Below are positions 46,286-57,462 of a stretch of 64,000 nucleotides of DNA, piece by piece. Made by a program: the position numbers and the translations under genes. Location of the stretch: contig NC_088911.1 in assembly GCF_963576675.1 (NCBI RefSeq), forward strand, positions 135,659,929 to 135,723,928, read 5' to 3'. This stretch comes from Euphorbia lathyris. Taxonomy: Eukaryota; Streptophyta; Magnoliopsida; Malpighiales; Euphorbiaceae. The notes under the pieces were generated by a model. It was not told where the DNA came from and ran no database searches. It was given only the letters and a program-made list of their open reading frames with translations. Numbering within the stretch: position 1 is the first letter of the stretch; the number at the start of each line of letters is the position of its first letter.

Positions 46286-46729
46286 CTAAAAATGTGCAAT
46301 AAGTTCCAACATTGCATCACAAACCATAAAGTACAAGTGCAAAAAGTTAGGGTGGAGAAGACAACTTACTGATCGGCCGGGGGGTGGCCACGGCATGTTG
46401 TAGCGCTCACAGTAGTCTGCCGCTACATATTCAAGGCATGTGAGCCTCCGGTCCATGTTCTGCTCGAAGTTAGTGAACCGTTGGTCCATTTGTTGAACAG
46501 TGTTGAAGGTCCGAAGGTTAAGGTCTCTCATTTCTGCCATCATGGTGTTGATGGCTTGGAATTGGGCCTCCGTCCCCGACTCTTGGTGTTCCGTTTGGTC
46601 ATCTATCATTTTGATAGGCTCGATGATCTCGTCTTGCTTCAGTTTTCCAATCTGTTTGCTCCTGCGAAGAGTACGTTCAAGTTCAGGGTTAAGAGGGACA
46701 CGCGGTATTCTCGCTGATCTTGTAGGCAT
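46286..46729 (-). pseudogene. LARD Gag N-terminal remnant
   Basis: From the Met at 46729 it reads MPTRSARIPRVPLNPELERT, then LRRSKQIGKLKQDEI and a helical, heptad-like stretch (FQAINTMMAEMRDLNLRTFN, VQQMDQRFTNFEQNMDRRL), and stops at 46286. The start resembles the N-terminus of Athila Gag (an NPE-ERT-RR pattern, from memory). The capsid, zinc knuckle and Pol are missing. It may bind or pack element RNA, or be a relic. An upstream Met at 46828 extends the frame, but that part is hydrophobic and unlike Gag. Confidence 0.55.
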
Positions 46730-46829
46730 ATGTTGAGAAGAAATAAATACAAGAAATAAATGAAAGCAGAAATTTTTCCTATGAAAGAAAAGTATACACA
46801 TCATACAAGGTCGCACAGTCTTATACAAG

Positions 46830-47351
46830 TATTCTTATTGGTTTATATTGACAGATATAGATTGGTGTACATGGTACAAACTAGTAGAGATAAACAAGTA
46901 TGTATAAGTATGAATCAGAATATGAACAAATATAAATATAAGAAAGAACAAGTATAAAAGGTATAAACAAGCACAGACAGACAAGTATAGATGAATTTAA
47001 CAAGTATAAATATGTGTTTGTATAAACAAGTATAAATAAGAATAGGTATGAACAACTACGCATGTTATGAGAAAACACGGTAGATATAAACAAGTATAGA
47101 AAGGTCATATATACTGATGTATAAACGAATAAACAAGTATTTGTATATATAAGTATGAATATGAACAAGTATAAGTATGAACGATATAGACAAAGAATAT
47201 TTACAAACGAATTGTATATAAACAAGTATATGTACTAACAGGTATATGTATAAACAAGTATAAACGATATAAATGATATAAACAAGGGTATTCACAATGA
47301 ATGCCTAAACTAACAAATCGACCTTTGGTTCGATATTGCAGAAGAAATAAA
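46830..47351 (-). repeat. LARD leader with degenerate ACAAGTATA repeats
   Basis: AT-rich leader made of many variants of ACAAGTATAAAT and ATGAACAAGTAT with irregular spacing. The two - strand ORFs here (Tyr/Leu/Ile-rich) are products of that repeat, not genes. Confidence 0.7.
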
Positions 47352-47369
47352 TCCTCGGCAACGGCGCCA
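47352..47369 (-). other. LARD primer binding site (tRNA-Asp type)
   Basis: TGGCGCCGTTGCCGAGGA on the - strand, six bases from the LTR; one mismatch to the Athila-like site at 18547-18564. Confidence 0.88.
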
Positions 47370-47375
47370 AAAACT

Positions 47376-49049
47376 TGATGCGCCTCCCGTAAAGGAGACT
47401 CACTAAGGGATAAGCGTACCCCGTCGTTATCAAGTAATAAATCTGGAAAGTCCAGGTATCGAATCCACAGGATTTATTTACCACAAGTATCGAGCTAATT
47501 GGTCTCAGGTGTTATCTAGGCTTTGTGGGTTTTGAGTTTGGTTTTTTTAAGTTAATCTACTCCTAGGTTGAATTATGCTACTCCTAGCTAAATTATACTA
47601 ATTCTAGCTAAGTTATTCTACGCCTAATTAAGTTAAACTACTCCTAATTAAGTTATGCTACTCCTAGGTGATCTTTCACTAATGCAATTACCCGAAGGAA
47701 CATGGTATGAACGATAATAATGAAGTTAGGTTATTAGGTCTATTGATTAAAAACCTAATCTAAGTCACTTGTATTCAAGGCGATTAACCCTACTTACCCT
47801 CCTGAAGTTCCTAGTGCGTGATTCCCTTGTAAGGCCGAAACTAGGTCTAAGGCTCAGCAATTTGGGCTTAATCAACTAAGAGGTCGTCAATCTCCTAAGC
47901 TCTGACTAGGTCAGATTTAGCTCACAATATGTGCCTACTCGATTTTGGGGCTTTTGAATGAGTTAAACCAATTGAATAAAGCATAAGACAAAGATTAAAC
48001 AAATAATCATAGAACAAAACAAGAGCTAAAATATTATTAAAGGCGAAGAACAATGTCACAGGATACAATTAGCCTAGGATTCATAGACTGTATCAAAGAG
48101 TACAAACAAGGAAAGATAAAAGGAGAGACGAAAATCCCTTTCAGGGAACCTGTCTACTCTGCAGCCGGCTTCCTAGGTCTTAAGGACGGACCTTGAATAT
48201 TCCTCGGAGAACAGCTTTGAAGGAGCTTCAATGGAGGTTAAAGAAGATGGAGGAGATGGAGAGGAATTTCAAGGGGAAAGCTAAAGTAAATTACAATAAT
48301 GAAAGATATCTAATTTACAATGGAAAAGTTCTATTTATAGTTGTAGCTCGGGCCCTCTTTTTGACCTATTTTGTGTCCTTGTGCAGGTGGGAAGTCGTGG
48401 GACCGGTCGTGGAGTCGTGGGGTTAAAACTGACTTTTTTGACCAATTCCCGCAGGTCAGCTCGCCGAGCAGGGCGCACTGCTCGGCGAGCTGGCCCTGCG
48501 CGGCCAGCTCGCCCGAGCTGGCCTATAATGGCCAGCTCGTCGCCAGCTGGCATGGCCAGCTCGCCCGAGCAGGCCCCTGGAGGCCTGCTCAGCGAGCTGG
48601 CATAGCCAGCTCGGTGAGCTGGCCTAAAAAGGCCAGTTCGACGAGCCGTTTTGCCCTGCACGCTTCCGCATGGTTGCTCGATGTTCCACGATGTAATTTT
48701 CGCCCGAATTTCCCCTGCGCATGCACGAAAACTCCAAATAACATTAGTCTCGAGGCTAAATTGACCCGCCAATCGCTCATTTTAAGCAAACGCTCCGTTT
48801 GGTGCGACTTTTGACGGATCAATTATCTATAAAAGATAACGGAATTATATCATACATGCCATTTTGGCCTTATTTGCCTAAAATGATCAGAAAACGAGCC
48901 TAAACAACAAAAAATTAACAAAACATTTCCAATTCCTAACTAACTCACACAAAGGCATATAAATGCGAGAATTGCTCGCTTATTCATGAAATAGCACTAA
49001 AAACCGTCCTAAAACCGTACCCAAAGATAAGGGTTTTTGACCCCTATCA
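47376..49049 (-). repeat. LARD 5' LTR (1674 bp)
   Basis: Nearly identical to 43267-44820 except for about 120 bp of extra GC-rich palindromic sequence at 48470-48625 (CTCGGCGAGC, CCAGCTCGCCCGAGCTGG and variants). TATA box at 48332-48339. Confidence 0.92.
48470..48625. repeat. GC-rich palindromic patch in the LARD 5' LTR
   Basis: Built from CTCGSCGAGC and GGCCAGCTCG units in both orientations. It is shorter in the other LTR and rebuilt in the solo LTR (52800-53020). Confidence 0.8.
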
Positions 49050-49105
49050 GTGAGCAATTTAACATACTAAGGGAAGCTATCGGTATGTCTAATCCTCTTC
49101 ACTAA
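49050..49105 (+). pseudogene. S3 Pol fragment 5: last codons
   Basis: After the GTGAG duplication the frame gives EQFNILREAIGMSNPLH and TAA at 49103-49105, the C-terminal tail of the copia Pol. Confidence 0.88.
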
Positions 49106-49614
49106 AATTATATGTTTAAATTGAATGTTGAGTGATTACCATGCTGAGTGATTTGTGCTAAATTAGTAACTATTGCATGCTGAGCTAAATATGATCTATA
49201 TCACCATATGCTGAGTAGACATACATATTGAGTGATTATCATAATCTGAGTTACTAAGCACACGAACATTCCTTCTACGTAAAACTGACTTCCTAGAATC
49301 TCAAACGATTAGGATTCTCAAAACTGAGTAAAACTCTCATGCACAATAAATGCTAGCACGCGCATGAATAGCCACCTAGGATGATGTAGGCGCAATAATT
49401 AGAAAACACATGCGCCGATTGTGTCATAAATGCCAGGATAATTGTCGATTGATCATCTCGAGGTCAAACTGCCATTCCAACGTATCAGATCAACTCGACA
49501 TTTCTATAAATAGTGGACGAATTCCCACTTATCCCTCTTTACATCTGAAATTTCTGGCATTCATTCTCTCTCTCTCTTAAATCCCAAAACCTCTCAAAAT
49601 CTCTCAAGAAAATC
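49106..49614 (+). other. S3 spacer between pol and 3' ORF
   Basis: Non-coding, with many TGCTGAGT words; it contains the candidate internal promoter. Confidence 0.6.
49409..49516 (+). promoter_or_regulatory. S3 candidate internal promoter of the 3' ORF
   Basis: ATGCGCCGATTGTGTCATAA begins the block, followed by ATGCCAGG, TGTCGATTGATCATC and CTATAAATAGTGG with TATAAATA at 49505-49512, then CCCACT. The ORF starts at 49615, about 103 bp after the TATA box. Same layout as in S1 and S2. Confidence 0.55.
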
Positions 49615-52600
49615 ATGTCTGATTCTCAAAATATCTCCGGTGCCGATTACGACCAAAATCGCTCCGACAAAAATCCTTCATCTCATACTGAGCTAGAGCA
49701 TGAGGAGACTTCAACTGAGTCTCATGGACATAGTCAGCATGACCAGACTAAGGGTTCAACTCCAAGCAAAAAACCCCATGCTGACCAGGCCTCTCCGTCG
49801 AAGAAACAAAAGAAGAAGAAACAATCTAAGGAGGAGGTATTTCTTCAGGTTTACAATAGTGTACAGAATTGCGAGGTACTCCGGTGCCGCTGGTTCTCTA
49901 AGGGATTCGTTGAGGCTGAACAACCCTTCTGTGAGTGGATCTTCAAAAATGGCTGGTCTGAATTCTTCTCTCTCCCCGGAAATACCTTCCCATAGTTAGT
50001 AAGGGAATTTTACTCAAACCTCAGAGTTAACAAGGACAATGTTGACCATCTGGTAACCAGTGTCAAATGCAAGAAAATAACGATTACTCCATCCTATCTA
50101 GCAACTTTGCTAAAGCTGCCGGCCAAAGGTAAAGAACTCAGGTCCACAAACGCTAAACTTGACTACCCGGTTGAGTTCTGTAAATCGAAGGACCACAAAG
50201 GAGAAATAGCCAGCACGTGTATGGGTCAGAATAAAAAAATGGCTCATTACATCCTGACCAACTTCATATTCCCTAAGGTTAACTCCGCCTCATCAGCCTC
50301 CAATTTCGAGCAAAACTTCATCTAGCATATGCTGACCTACAAACCACTCAACATGCCCGTATTTCTTGACGGTGCATTCCAACGGAGCACAGGGAAACTC
50401 AGGATGGGCTCCCTCATCACGAAAATTCTCCAGGACCACCAGGTGAGCACTGTCGGGGAAATAGAAATATGGGGCACAGAAATAACAGCGGCCCTGCTGT
50501 TCGGATTAGCATACAACCAACCCCTCAAGTCTAAGAAAGGAAAGGGGGTTATTGAAGAAAATGAGGAAGACGTTAATACTGAGGAAGGAGCATAAGCTAT
50601 GCCGACCAAGAAAGGAAAGAAAGTGGTGGTAAGCAAGGAACGTGCTGACCGCACTAGACAGGATAAGAAGAGGAAAGCTGCCCAAACCTCTCCTAAAGAC
50701 ATTAATTCAGCTCCGAAGAAGATTCGGTTTGTATCAAGTGCGAAGAAAGCTGATGCTGAGCAAGGTCAGGAGGAACCTAAGTCAGTAGAAAAACAAAAAA
50801 GACAAGTTGAGCCTTAGGAAGAAAGTGAGGAAACCCCTGAGCAACCTTTGCAAAAGAAGAAGAAAACTTCTGGGTTAAAGCCGATTGATGCACCTCCTCT
50901 TGACTTTTTGGTCTCTGAAGACTCACACTTCGTGAGAAGTCAAGAAATTGATCTTGAGAAGACTCCTTCTGACCAGGAGGAAGAACTGGGTAATGATGAA
51001 GGTCAGTTTGATGTTGAAAGGACAGATGATGTTGAGCCAAGTAAGGATGTTGATGCTGAGCAAAATCAAACAGTTGATGCTGAGCAGCCTGAAAAACCAA
51101 CTGAGCAAAGTAGGACAGTTGATGCTGAGTCCACAGCAAAAGACAAAGCTGTGAGTGATCTCAATGCTGACCTTGGGCTGAACTCCTCGTCTGAGTCTCT
51201 TAACTCCATTCCTGCTGATCCCTCTCCTCTAACTAATAAGAACAGCACAGGCAAAAGACTCAAACGAAAGGCTCAAAAATCTCCAGTCATTGACCTTCTG
51301 GACGATTCTCCGCTAAGGGAACCAATCTCTGACCTCACCACACTCCAGTTCCAGTTCTTCAACAACGTCATTGAACCAACTTTGGACCAAATCAAGAAAA
51401 AGCAAGCCTCTGTTTCTCAAGCTGAGGAACAAGCCGATCCCAAAGCTCCTGAAGGTCCTGTTTCTGCCCAGCAAGTGCTCGAAGTTCCTACTACTCAAGA
51501 CAAAGAGTTAGAAAAGGAAAATCCTGCTCAGGTCAGCACTGAACTACCTCAACCTTCTGAAACTACTCAGCTTCAGACTGACTCTGAACAGGTCAATATC
51601 TCTGCCGATCCACCTCTTCCTACTCCTTTATCACAGAATGATAGCCAGTCAGTTCCTGCCGGTGATCTGAATAAATGCCCAGCTGCTGACCAAGATGGCA
51701 CATCTAAGTCTGGACAGCACCAAACACCTCCTCCATTCGGTGCTATTCCAATTCCGGCCTCTGAACCATAACATGATGAATCTTATGCTTACCTGCATGC
51801 TACTGAGTCTGGACGAAGAATCATTGACTCAACTCAAGCCTTACTTCAGAAAATTCATCACTCTATTGCCGATGTTGCTGGGTCTGTCAATGTTGAGCCA
51901 ACTCAACTCTCTTCTGTCACTCAGCTTTTGACTGAAATCAAGGGTCTCAAGGACTTACTGAGTGTCATGACATCTTTTCAATCTCAACAACCCAAGCAAG
52001 AATCTATCGTGAAGCTGGCTGCACTCCAGCTGACAATGGTCAATCATATGAACTCTATCCAGGGTCAACTCAATAATTTGTCAGCTGCGAACTCAATCTA
52101 TGCAACCTTTGCTGAGGTTCATCAACTCTTTACCCAACTAAGTTCTGAGCTGACCGGAGCTCGTGACTTAATCTCCTCCTCCTCACAATGTTCCATTGAG
52201 CAAATTAGTGAGGCAGTTCGCCTACTCAACTTGAGTAAAGAAGAAATGGATACTGACCAAGTAAAGACAAATGAGATTCTGCAGTATTCTCAAGCCACAC
52301 TTAAACATTTCCGGCATACCAATGCTCAACGTCAGTTCTATGATGCTGCGTTGCTCAAAATGTACCATCAATCTTATGCCAAGCTGTCAGACTCTATAAC
52401 TTGGATCAGGAAATTTGATAGGGGTCAAAAACCCCTATCTTTGGGTACGTTTTTAGGACGGGTTTTAGCGTTATTTAGTTAATAAGCGAGCAATTCTCGC
52501 ATTTAAATGCTTTTGTGTGAGTTAGTTAGAAATTGGAAACGTTTTATTTACTTTTCGTTGTTTAGGCTCGTTTTATGATCAATTTAGGCAAATACGGCCA

Positions 52601-54429
52601 AAATGGCATGCATATTATAATTCCATTATCTTTTGAAGCTAATTGATCCGTCAAAAGTCGCACCAAACGAAGCGTTTGCTCAAATAAGCGATTGGCGGGT
52701 CAATTTAGCCCTTGGACTAATGTTGTTTGGAGTTTATGTGCGTGTGCAGGTTAAAACATGATCAATTTCAGGCAAAAATCGTGTCTCGGGGACCCCCGGC
52801 AGTCGCTCGGTGAATTGAGCATCGGCGCGCAGCCCGGGCGCTGCTCGGCGAGCAGCCCAGGCACCGCCCAGGCACTGCCCAGGCACTGCCCAGGCACCGC
52901 CCAGGCACTGTGCCTGCTCGCCGAGCAGGCCACCAGAGGCCTGCTCGGGCGAGCAGGGCGCTGCTCGTCGCGAGTAGCGCCTGCTCGCCGAGCAGCTCGC
53001 CCTGCTCGGCGAGCAGACCTGCGGGAATTGGTCAAAAAGACCAATTCCGCCCCCACGATGCCACGACGGACCCCACGACTTCCTACATCAATAAGGACAC
53101 GAAAATAGGTCAAAAAGAGGGCCGAGCCACGCCTATAAATAGAGTTTTTCCAATGTAAATTAACATCTTTTTCCTTTGTAATTTTCTTAGCTTTTCACCT
53201 TGAGAAATCCTCTCCACCTCCTCCATATCATTCAAACATCCATTGAAGACACCTCCGAAGCTCCATTCACCGAGGATTGCTCAAGCTTCATCCTTAAATC
53301 CTAGAAAGACGCCTGCATTGGTAGACAGGTTCCCTGAAAGGGATTTTTCTTCTTTTACATTCTGTCTAGCCTCTGATACATGCTATGAATTCTAGGTTTA
53401 TTGTAACTTCGTGACATTGTTTCCATCTTTGATATATATTATAGTTCTTGTTTATTCAATTGTTTTGATGTTTTAATCTTTGTCTTACGCTTTGTCTGAT
53501 TGGTTTAACTCATTCGATAATCCCAAAATTAGGTTGGCACATATTGCGAGCTGAATCTGACCTAGTCAGTGCCTATAGGATTGACGACCCTATAGAAGAT
53601 TAAGCCCAAATTACTGAGCCTTAGAGCTAGTTTCGGCCTTACAAGGGAATCACGAACTAGGGACTTTAGGAGGATAGGTCGGGTTAATCGCCTTGGACAC
53701 AAGTGACTTAGGTTTCAATTCAATTGTTTAAACATTCTATTTTCATTATCATCGTATCCCTTCATGTTCCTTCGGCTAATTGCATTGGTAAAAGATCACT
53801 TAGGAGTAGTTTAACTTAATTAGGGGTAGAGTAACTTAATTAGGCGTAGAATAACTTAGTTAGAATTGGATAACTTAGCTAGAAGTAGCGTAATTCAACC
53901 TAGGAGTAGACTAATTTAATCAAACAAACTCAAAACCCCCTAAAGCTAGATAACGTCCGAGATCGAGTAGCTCAGTACTTGCAGAAATAAATCCTGTGGA
54001 CGATAACCTGGACTTAAACCAGAAATTTATTACTTGATAACGACGGGGTACACTTATCCCTTAGTGAGTTCCCATCTAACCTTAGGTGAGAGCGCATCAA
54101 AATCACAGGAGTATCTCTTGAGCATGCTAAATGCTAACATTAGGATCCCTGCTGCCACTCTGGATGATGGCATGGTAGTCTTTGACGGTCTTCGGGAGAG
54201 TAGGAGTCAACTCCAAGCATACTCAGCCAAACTAACTCGTGTTGTTCTTCGCGAGACATTTATTCCTCCATCTTCTGATGATGGCAAAACGGGGGAGAAA
54301 GAAAAGCACGCTGCTGGAACTCAGTAGAAAACGGGGGAGGCATCTGGTTCTGCAACTCAGAGTCAGCAACAAAGAAACGCCAAAGGCAAAGGGCTAGCTA
54401 ACCAAGCTCAAGTCAACATGAAGAAATAG
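49615..54429 (+). pseudogene. S3 3' ORF (env-position protein), split by a solo LTR
   Basis: ATG at 49615. The conserved domain carries FCEWIFKNGW, LVREFYSNL, FCKSKDHKGEIASTCMGQNK, SASNFEQNFI, MLTYKPLNMPVF and LRMGSLITKIL. In-frame stops lie at 49993, 50323 (TAG for the Trp of FIWHMLTY), 50593, 50815 and 51769, most of them TAG. The acidic linker (50940-51150) and the spacer (to about 51780) are followed by the coiled-coil-like C-terminus, best seen at 51928-52415. A 1.7-kb solo LTR interrupts at 52416-54099. The frame resumes at 54100 with SQEYLLSML, has TAG at 54328-54330, and ends with MKK at 54429. It is the most decayed of the three copies. Confidence 0.8.
52416..54099 (+). mobile_element. 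Solo LTR of the LARD family, 1684 bp
   Basis: Starts TGATAGGGGTCAAAAACCCC and ends GAGAGCGCATCA, flanked by AAATT (52411-52415) and AAATC (54100-54104), one change. It is clearly more diverged than the LARD LTR pair. TATA box at 53134-53141. A GC patch at 52800-53020 includes an 11-bp CCCAGGCACYG tandem repeat. ORFs 52751-53158 are artefacts of the patch. Confidence 0.9.
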
Positions 54430-54792
54430 ATTAGCTAGTCTTAGTTTTTGACTTGTAGTTTTATCTGGCGTGTTCTATTTTGTTAATGCTGACCATCTAT
54501 ATAGTTATGCATCCTTTATTCAAATTGACAAATCTTATGTGATGCTTACTTACTTATTGTGCTTTGTGCTGATCTATCTTAAATGAACAAACAAACAAAA
54601 TTAAAAGGACCATACTCAGTACACATTAGCTCTGATACATCCTTTCATAACTCTGATACCTAAACTGACTATGTATCAAACTGAGTAAACACATGTGTCA
54701 AGCATTGAACTCTTCTGAAAGCTGACTTAGGCTCATCTGAATTAAATCTTAGAAGGTTTAGAGTTAATTTAAGTAAATAGATGCAACCCTTA
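54430..54792 (+). other. S3 3' untranslated spacer
   Basis: AT-rich, with no gene seen; counterpart of 3347-3717. Confidence 0.55.
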
Positions 54793-54896
54793 CGGGGGAT
54801 AACTTCAGAAGTATAAAAAAAAGAATTTCAATCATGGGGAATCTCAATGTTGAGTTCCACAATTAAATATTTTGCCAACATCAAAATGGGGGAGTT
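54793..54896 (+). promoter_or_regulatory. S3 triple polypurine tract
   Basis: CGGGGGATAA (54793), CATGGGGAATCTC (54833-54845, decayed) and AAAATGGGGGAGTTT (54883-54896), the last abutting the LTR. Confidence 0.7.
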
Positions 54897-56369
54897 TGTT
54901 GAAACGCCTTTCTACATGATTTTGATTTGACAAAATGATTAGGTTAATCCATGATTAAGAGGCAATTAAATTTAAGTGCTTTGATTTAATTGTACTAATA
55001 TGTTTGTTCAATGTTGAGTATAAGTATAAATAAAAACAGAAATAAAAAGTAAGACAGTACGAAGTCAGCATGAGAACACAGCACAAGCTGAGTGAAGTGT
55101 AACTCAGTATAATTGAAGAAAATTCATCTTCAGAACAAACGGTTGAAGATGGAGCTGACCAAATAAGCTGAGTGGAACGCAACTCAGTATCAAAGAAGAG
55201 AAGTCTTCCTCTGAACTAATGCTTGCAGACGAAGCTGACCACAAAAGCTGAGTAAGAATATGACTCAGAAACAAAGAACAAAAGCAATGTCAATAAAGTC
55301 AAGCTGAGTGTTCGTCAGGATAGCGCGATTGATCCGTTTGCTAAAAGACAAGATCCGATAACTGTCTGCACCAATAACAGAAGCCTTGGAATCACGCACA
55401 GAGTCAATTTCGAGATGCATGTGTCAACTGTCCGTTAGCTAAAAGATGAACTGGCGTTAGAAGACGAACCTGCCGGAAGAAGACAAGCCTGACGCCTGCT
55501 AAAATCAGACGACAGGATTGGCCTGCAAATCTGAAGCTGACCATAACAATGACGCAAGAAAGAGCCGTTTGAATCCAACGGATAGATCCAGATTCAAATG
55601 ATTGAGACTTCAGATTTCAACTATAAAAGGACAAGTTCATTCTTGGATCCTTTGCCGATTGTCGAAACAAAAAGAGAAAAAGAGCATACATACAAAGCAC
55701 ATTCAAAAAAGAAAAAGATCTTACACCAAATTTCCATTTCTGTGTAAAAGCTAGATTGATTTTGTAATCATCTAAAGTGTTCTTCATCTAGAAAGAACAA
55801 GTTTGTATCAATTGTAAAAGATTGAGAGAGTGGTGCTGAGTACTCGGTTTTAAGTGCTCAGCGGTAGAGAAATCTGAGTGTTTGGTTATAGCGCTCAGTA
55901 GGAGTTGAGTAGACGAATAGAGGAAGGTACTCTTGCATATTCAACTGCCTTGTAAACGGTTTGTGCTCTACCTTTAAAGAGCTCAGTATTGGATTGAAAA
56001 AGCCCGGCGGGATTATGGGGACTGGACGTAGGCGAGAGGCTGAACCAGGATAAATCTTGCTGAGTAATTTCTAACCCTCTTTCTCAATATATATGTATGT
56101 GTTGCTTAATTAAATTGCTCAGGATATAAATTGTAAAAGCTGTCACTGAGTAATCTTGATGCTGAGTTGGAAACTGACCTCAAGTGTTAATTCTCAACTC
56201 ACAAGTAAAACAGTTCTAGTCAGCATCTGACTAAAGCTGTCTTACATCTCTCGGTCGTGCTGACCTAACCTAAGTTAAGTAACTTGAAGAATCAATTAAG
56301 TCAGTATAATTAAGCGAAAAATTTAAATTAATTCCTAACCCTCTTGAAACTAATCACACGGGACCAACA
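54897..56369 (+). repeat. S3 3' LTR (1473 bp)
   Basis: Starts TGTTGAAACGCC and ends GGGACCAACA. It shares ends, TATA box (55622-55629) and several blocks (AAAGAGCTCAGT, GGTACTCTTGCA, GGATAAATC) with S1 and S2, but the middle is strongly diverged, so S3 belongs to a different subfamily. Flank TTTAC (56370-56374) is half of the expected target duplication. This is the right edge of the whole nest. Confidence 0.92.
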
Positions 56370-56374
56370 TTTAC

Positions 56375-57133
56375 CAATTAGGTGGCTATTTTTGCCCTTA
56401 ATTCATTAATTGAGCATTGATAATGCATAGGATAGGATGCCATAGGCCACTTGGTAGGAGCCCACCCCACCACCCATGAAAGCAAACATACTTGCAATCC
56501 AGCTAATTGTTTTGTGTCTCCTTCGTTGAAATGGAGAGGCAGGCAAAAAGGAACCCTTCTATTGTCAAACCACACTTCTTTTCTTGTTTTTATACTTTAC
56601 CCACGTATAAAATGTGTCTTCAATTCAATCAACCCCATATTTATATACCAACACAATTTTTATTTCTCCTATTTAAGAAGATAAAACATTTCATGACACC
56701 AAATAAATTCACAAACCTAAATAGGTACATTTTAACTAGTTGAGCGTATTATTCTCGAAATATAGTAAAATTTCTGTTGATTAATTTAATGAGTGTTTTA
56801 TAAAAATTTCGATTGTGTACATTACTTTTTACGTGGTATAATAATTTTATTCTCTCAAATAGATTATAAACTTTGGCAACAAACTGTCTTGTATAAATTA
56901 CCCGTGTATTTTTTATTTTATAAAGTGAAAAGACAAATAAGAGTTGAAAATTAGATTAACAAACACCCTCATAGTCTCTTTTATTCCATCTATAAATCTT
57001 ATATTGGCTATAGCCTATATGGATTGAAAGTTTTATTCATCTTAATTTCGTGATATGTCCGTACTCTTTAATCTAATGGAATATATGCATTTTTATAAAC
57101 AAAAAAAATACCTTAAAAAAATCTCATAAATAA
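56375..57133. other. Unassigned AT-rich region right of the nest
   Basis: No ORF with a recognisable domain and no clear repeat structure. The short ORFs at 56378-56743 look like chance. Confidence 0.5.
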
Positions 57134-57142
57134 TAAATAAAA

Positions 57143-57442
57143 GGCTTAATACATACGGATCCTCCTGAATTTGTCCTTTTTTTTCATTTTACCCCATAAA
57201 CTTAAGGGACAATCTATTGACCCCCTAAACTTCCAAAAAGCCATCCAATTTACTCCTCCACTCCGACATGGCGCTTGGATTATTACAACTTTGTATTTTA
57301 CCAGATCAGCGCCACGTCGGAGAGGATGGGTAAATTAGATGAGTTTTTTGGAAGTTTATGGGATCAATAGATAGTCCTTTAAGTTTAAGGGGTAAAATAA
57401 AATAAAAAAGATAAGTTCAAAGGGCCGCGTGTGTATTAAGCC
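57143..57442. mobile_element. Mutator-type MITE, 300 bp
   Basis: Terminal inverted repeat GGCTTAATACATACG / GGCTTAATACACACG (reverse), longer homology inward (TTTACCCC...AAACTTAAGG and its complement), flanked by a perfect 9-bp duplication TAAATAAAA (57134-57142, 57443-57451). No ORF. Confidence 0.9.
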
Positions 57443-57462
57443 TAAATAAAATTATGGATTAC

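Larger units (their letters stand above)
43267..49049 (-). mobile_element. Non-autonomous LARD-type LTR element, 5.8 kb
   Basis: LTRs 43267-44820 and 47376-49049, internal 2.55 kb, flanked by perfect GTGAG duplications (43262-43266, 49050-49054). The primer site at the right LTR shows - strand orientation. The interior has no pol; the only coding trace is a short N-terminal Gag-like ORF. With its tRNA-Asp primer site and the Gag start pattern, it is likely a derivative of an Athila-type gypsy element moved by enzymes supplied in trans. Confidence 0.88.

Noticed and set aside
46881..47295. Hydrophobic ORFs on the - strand resembling membrane proteins
   Set aside because: They come from the ACAAGTATA-type AT-rich repeat and have Tyr/Leu/Ile-only composition.
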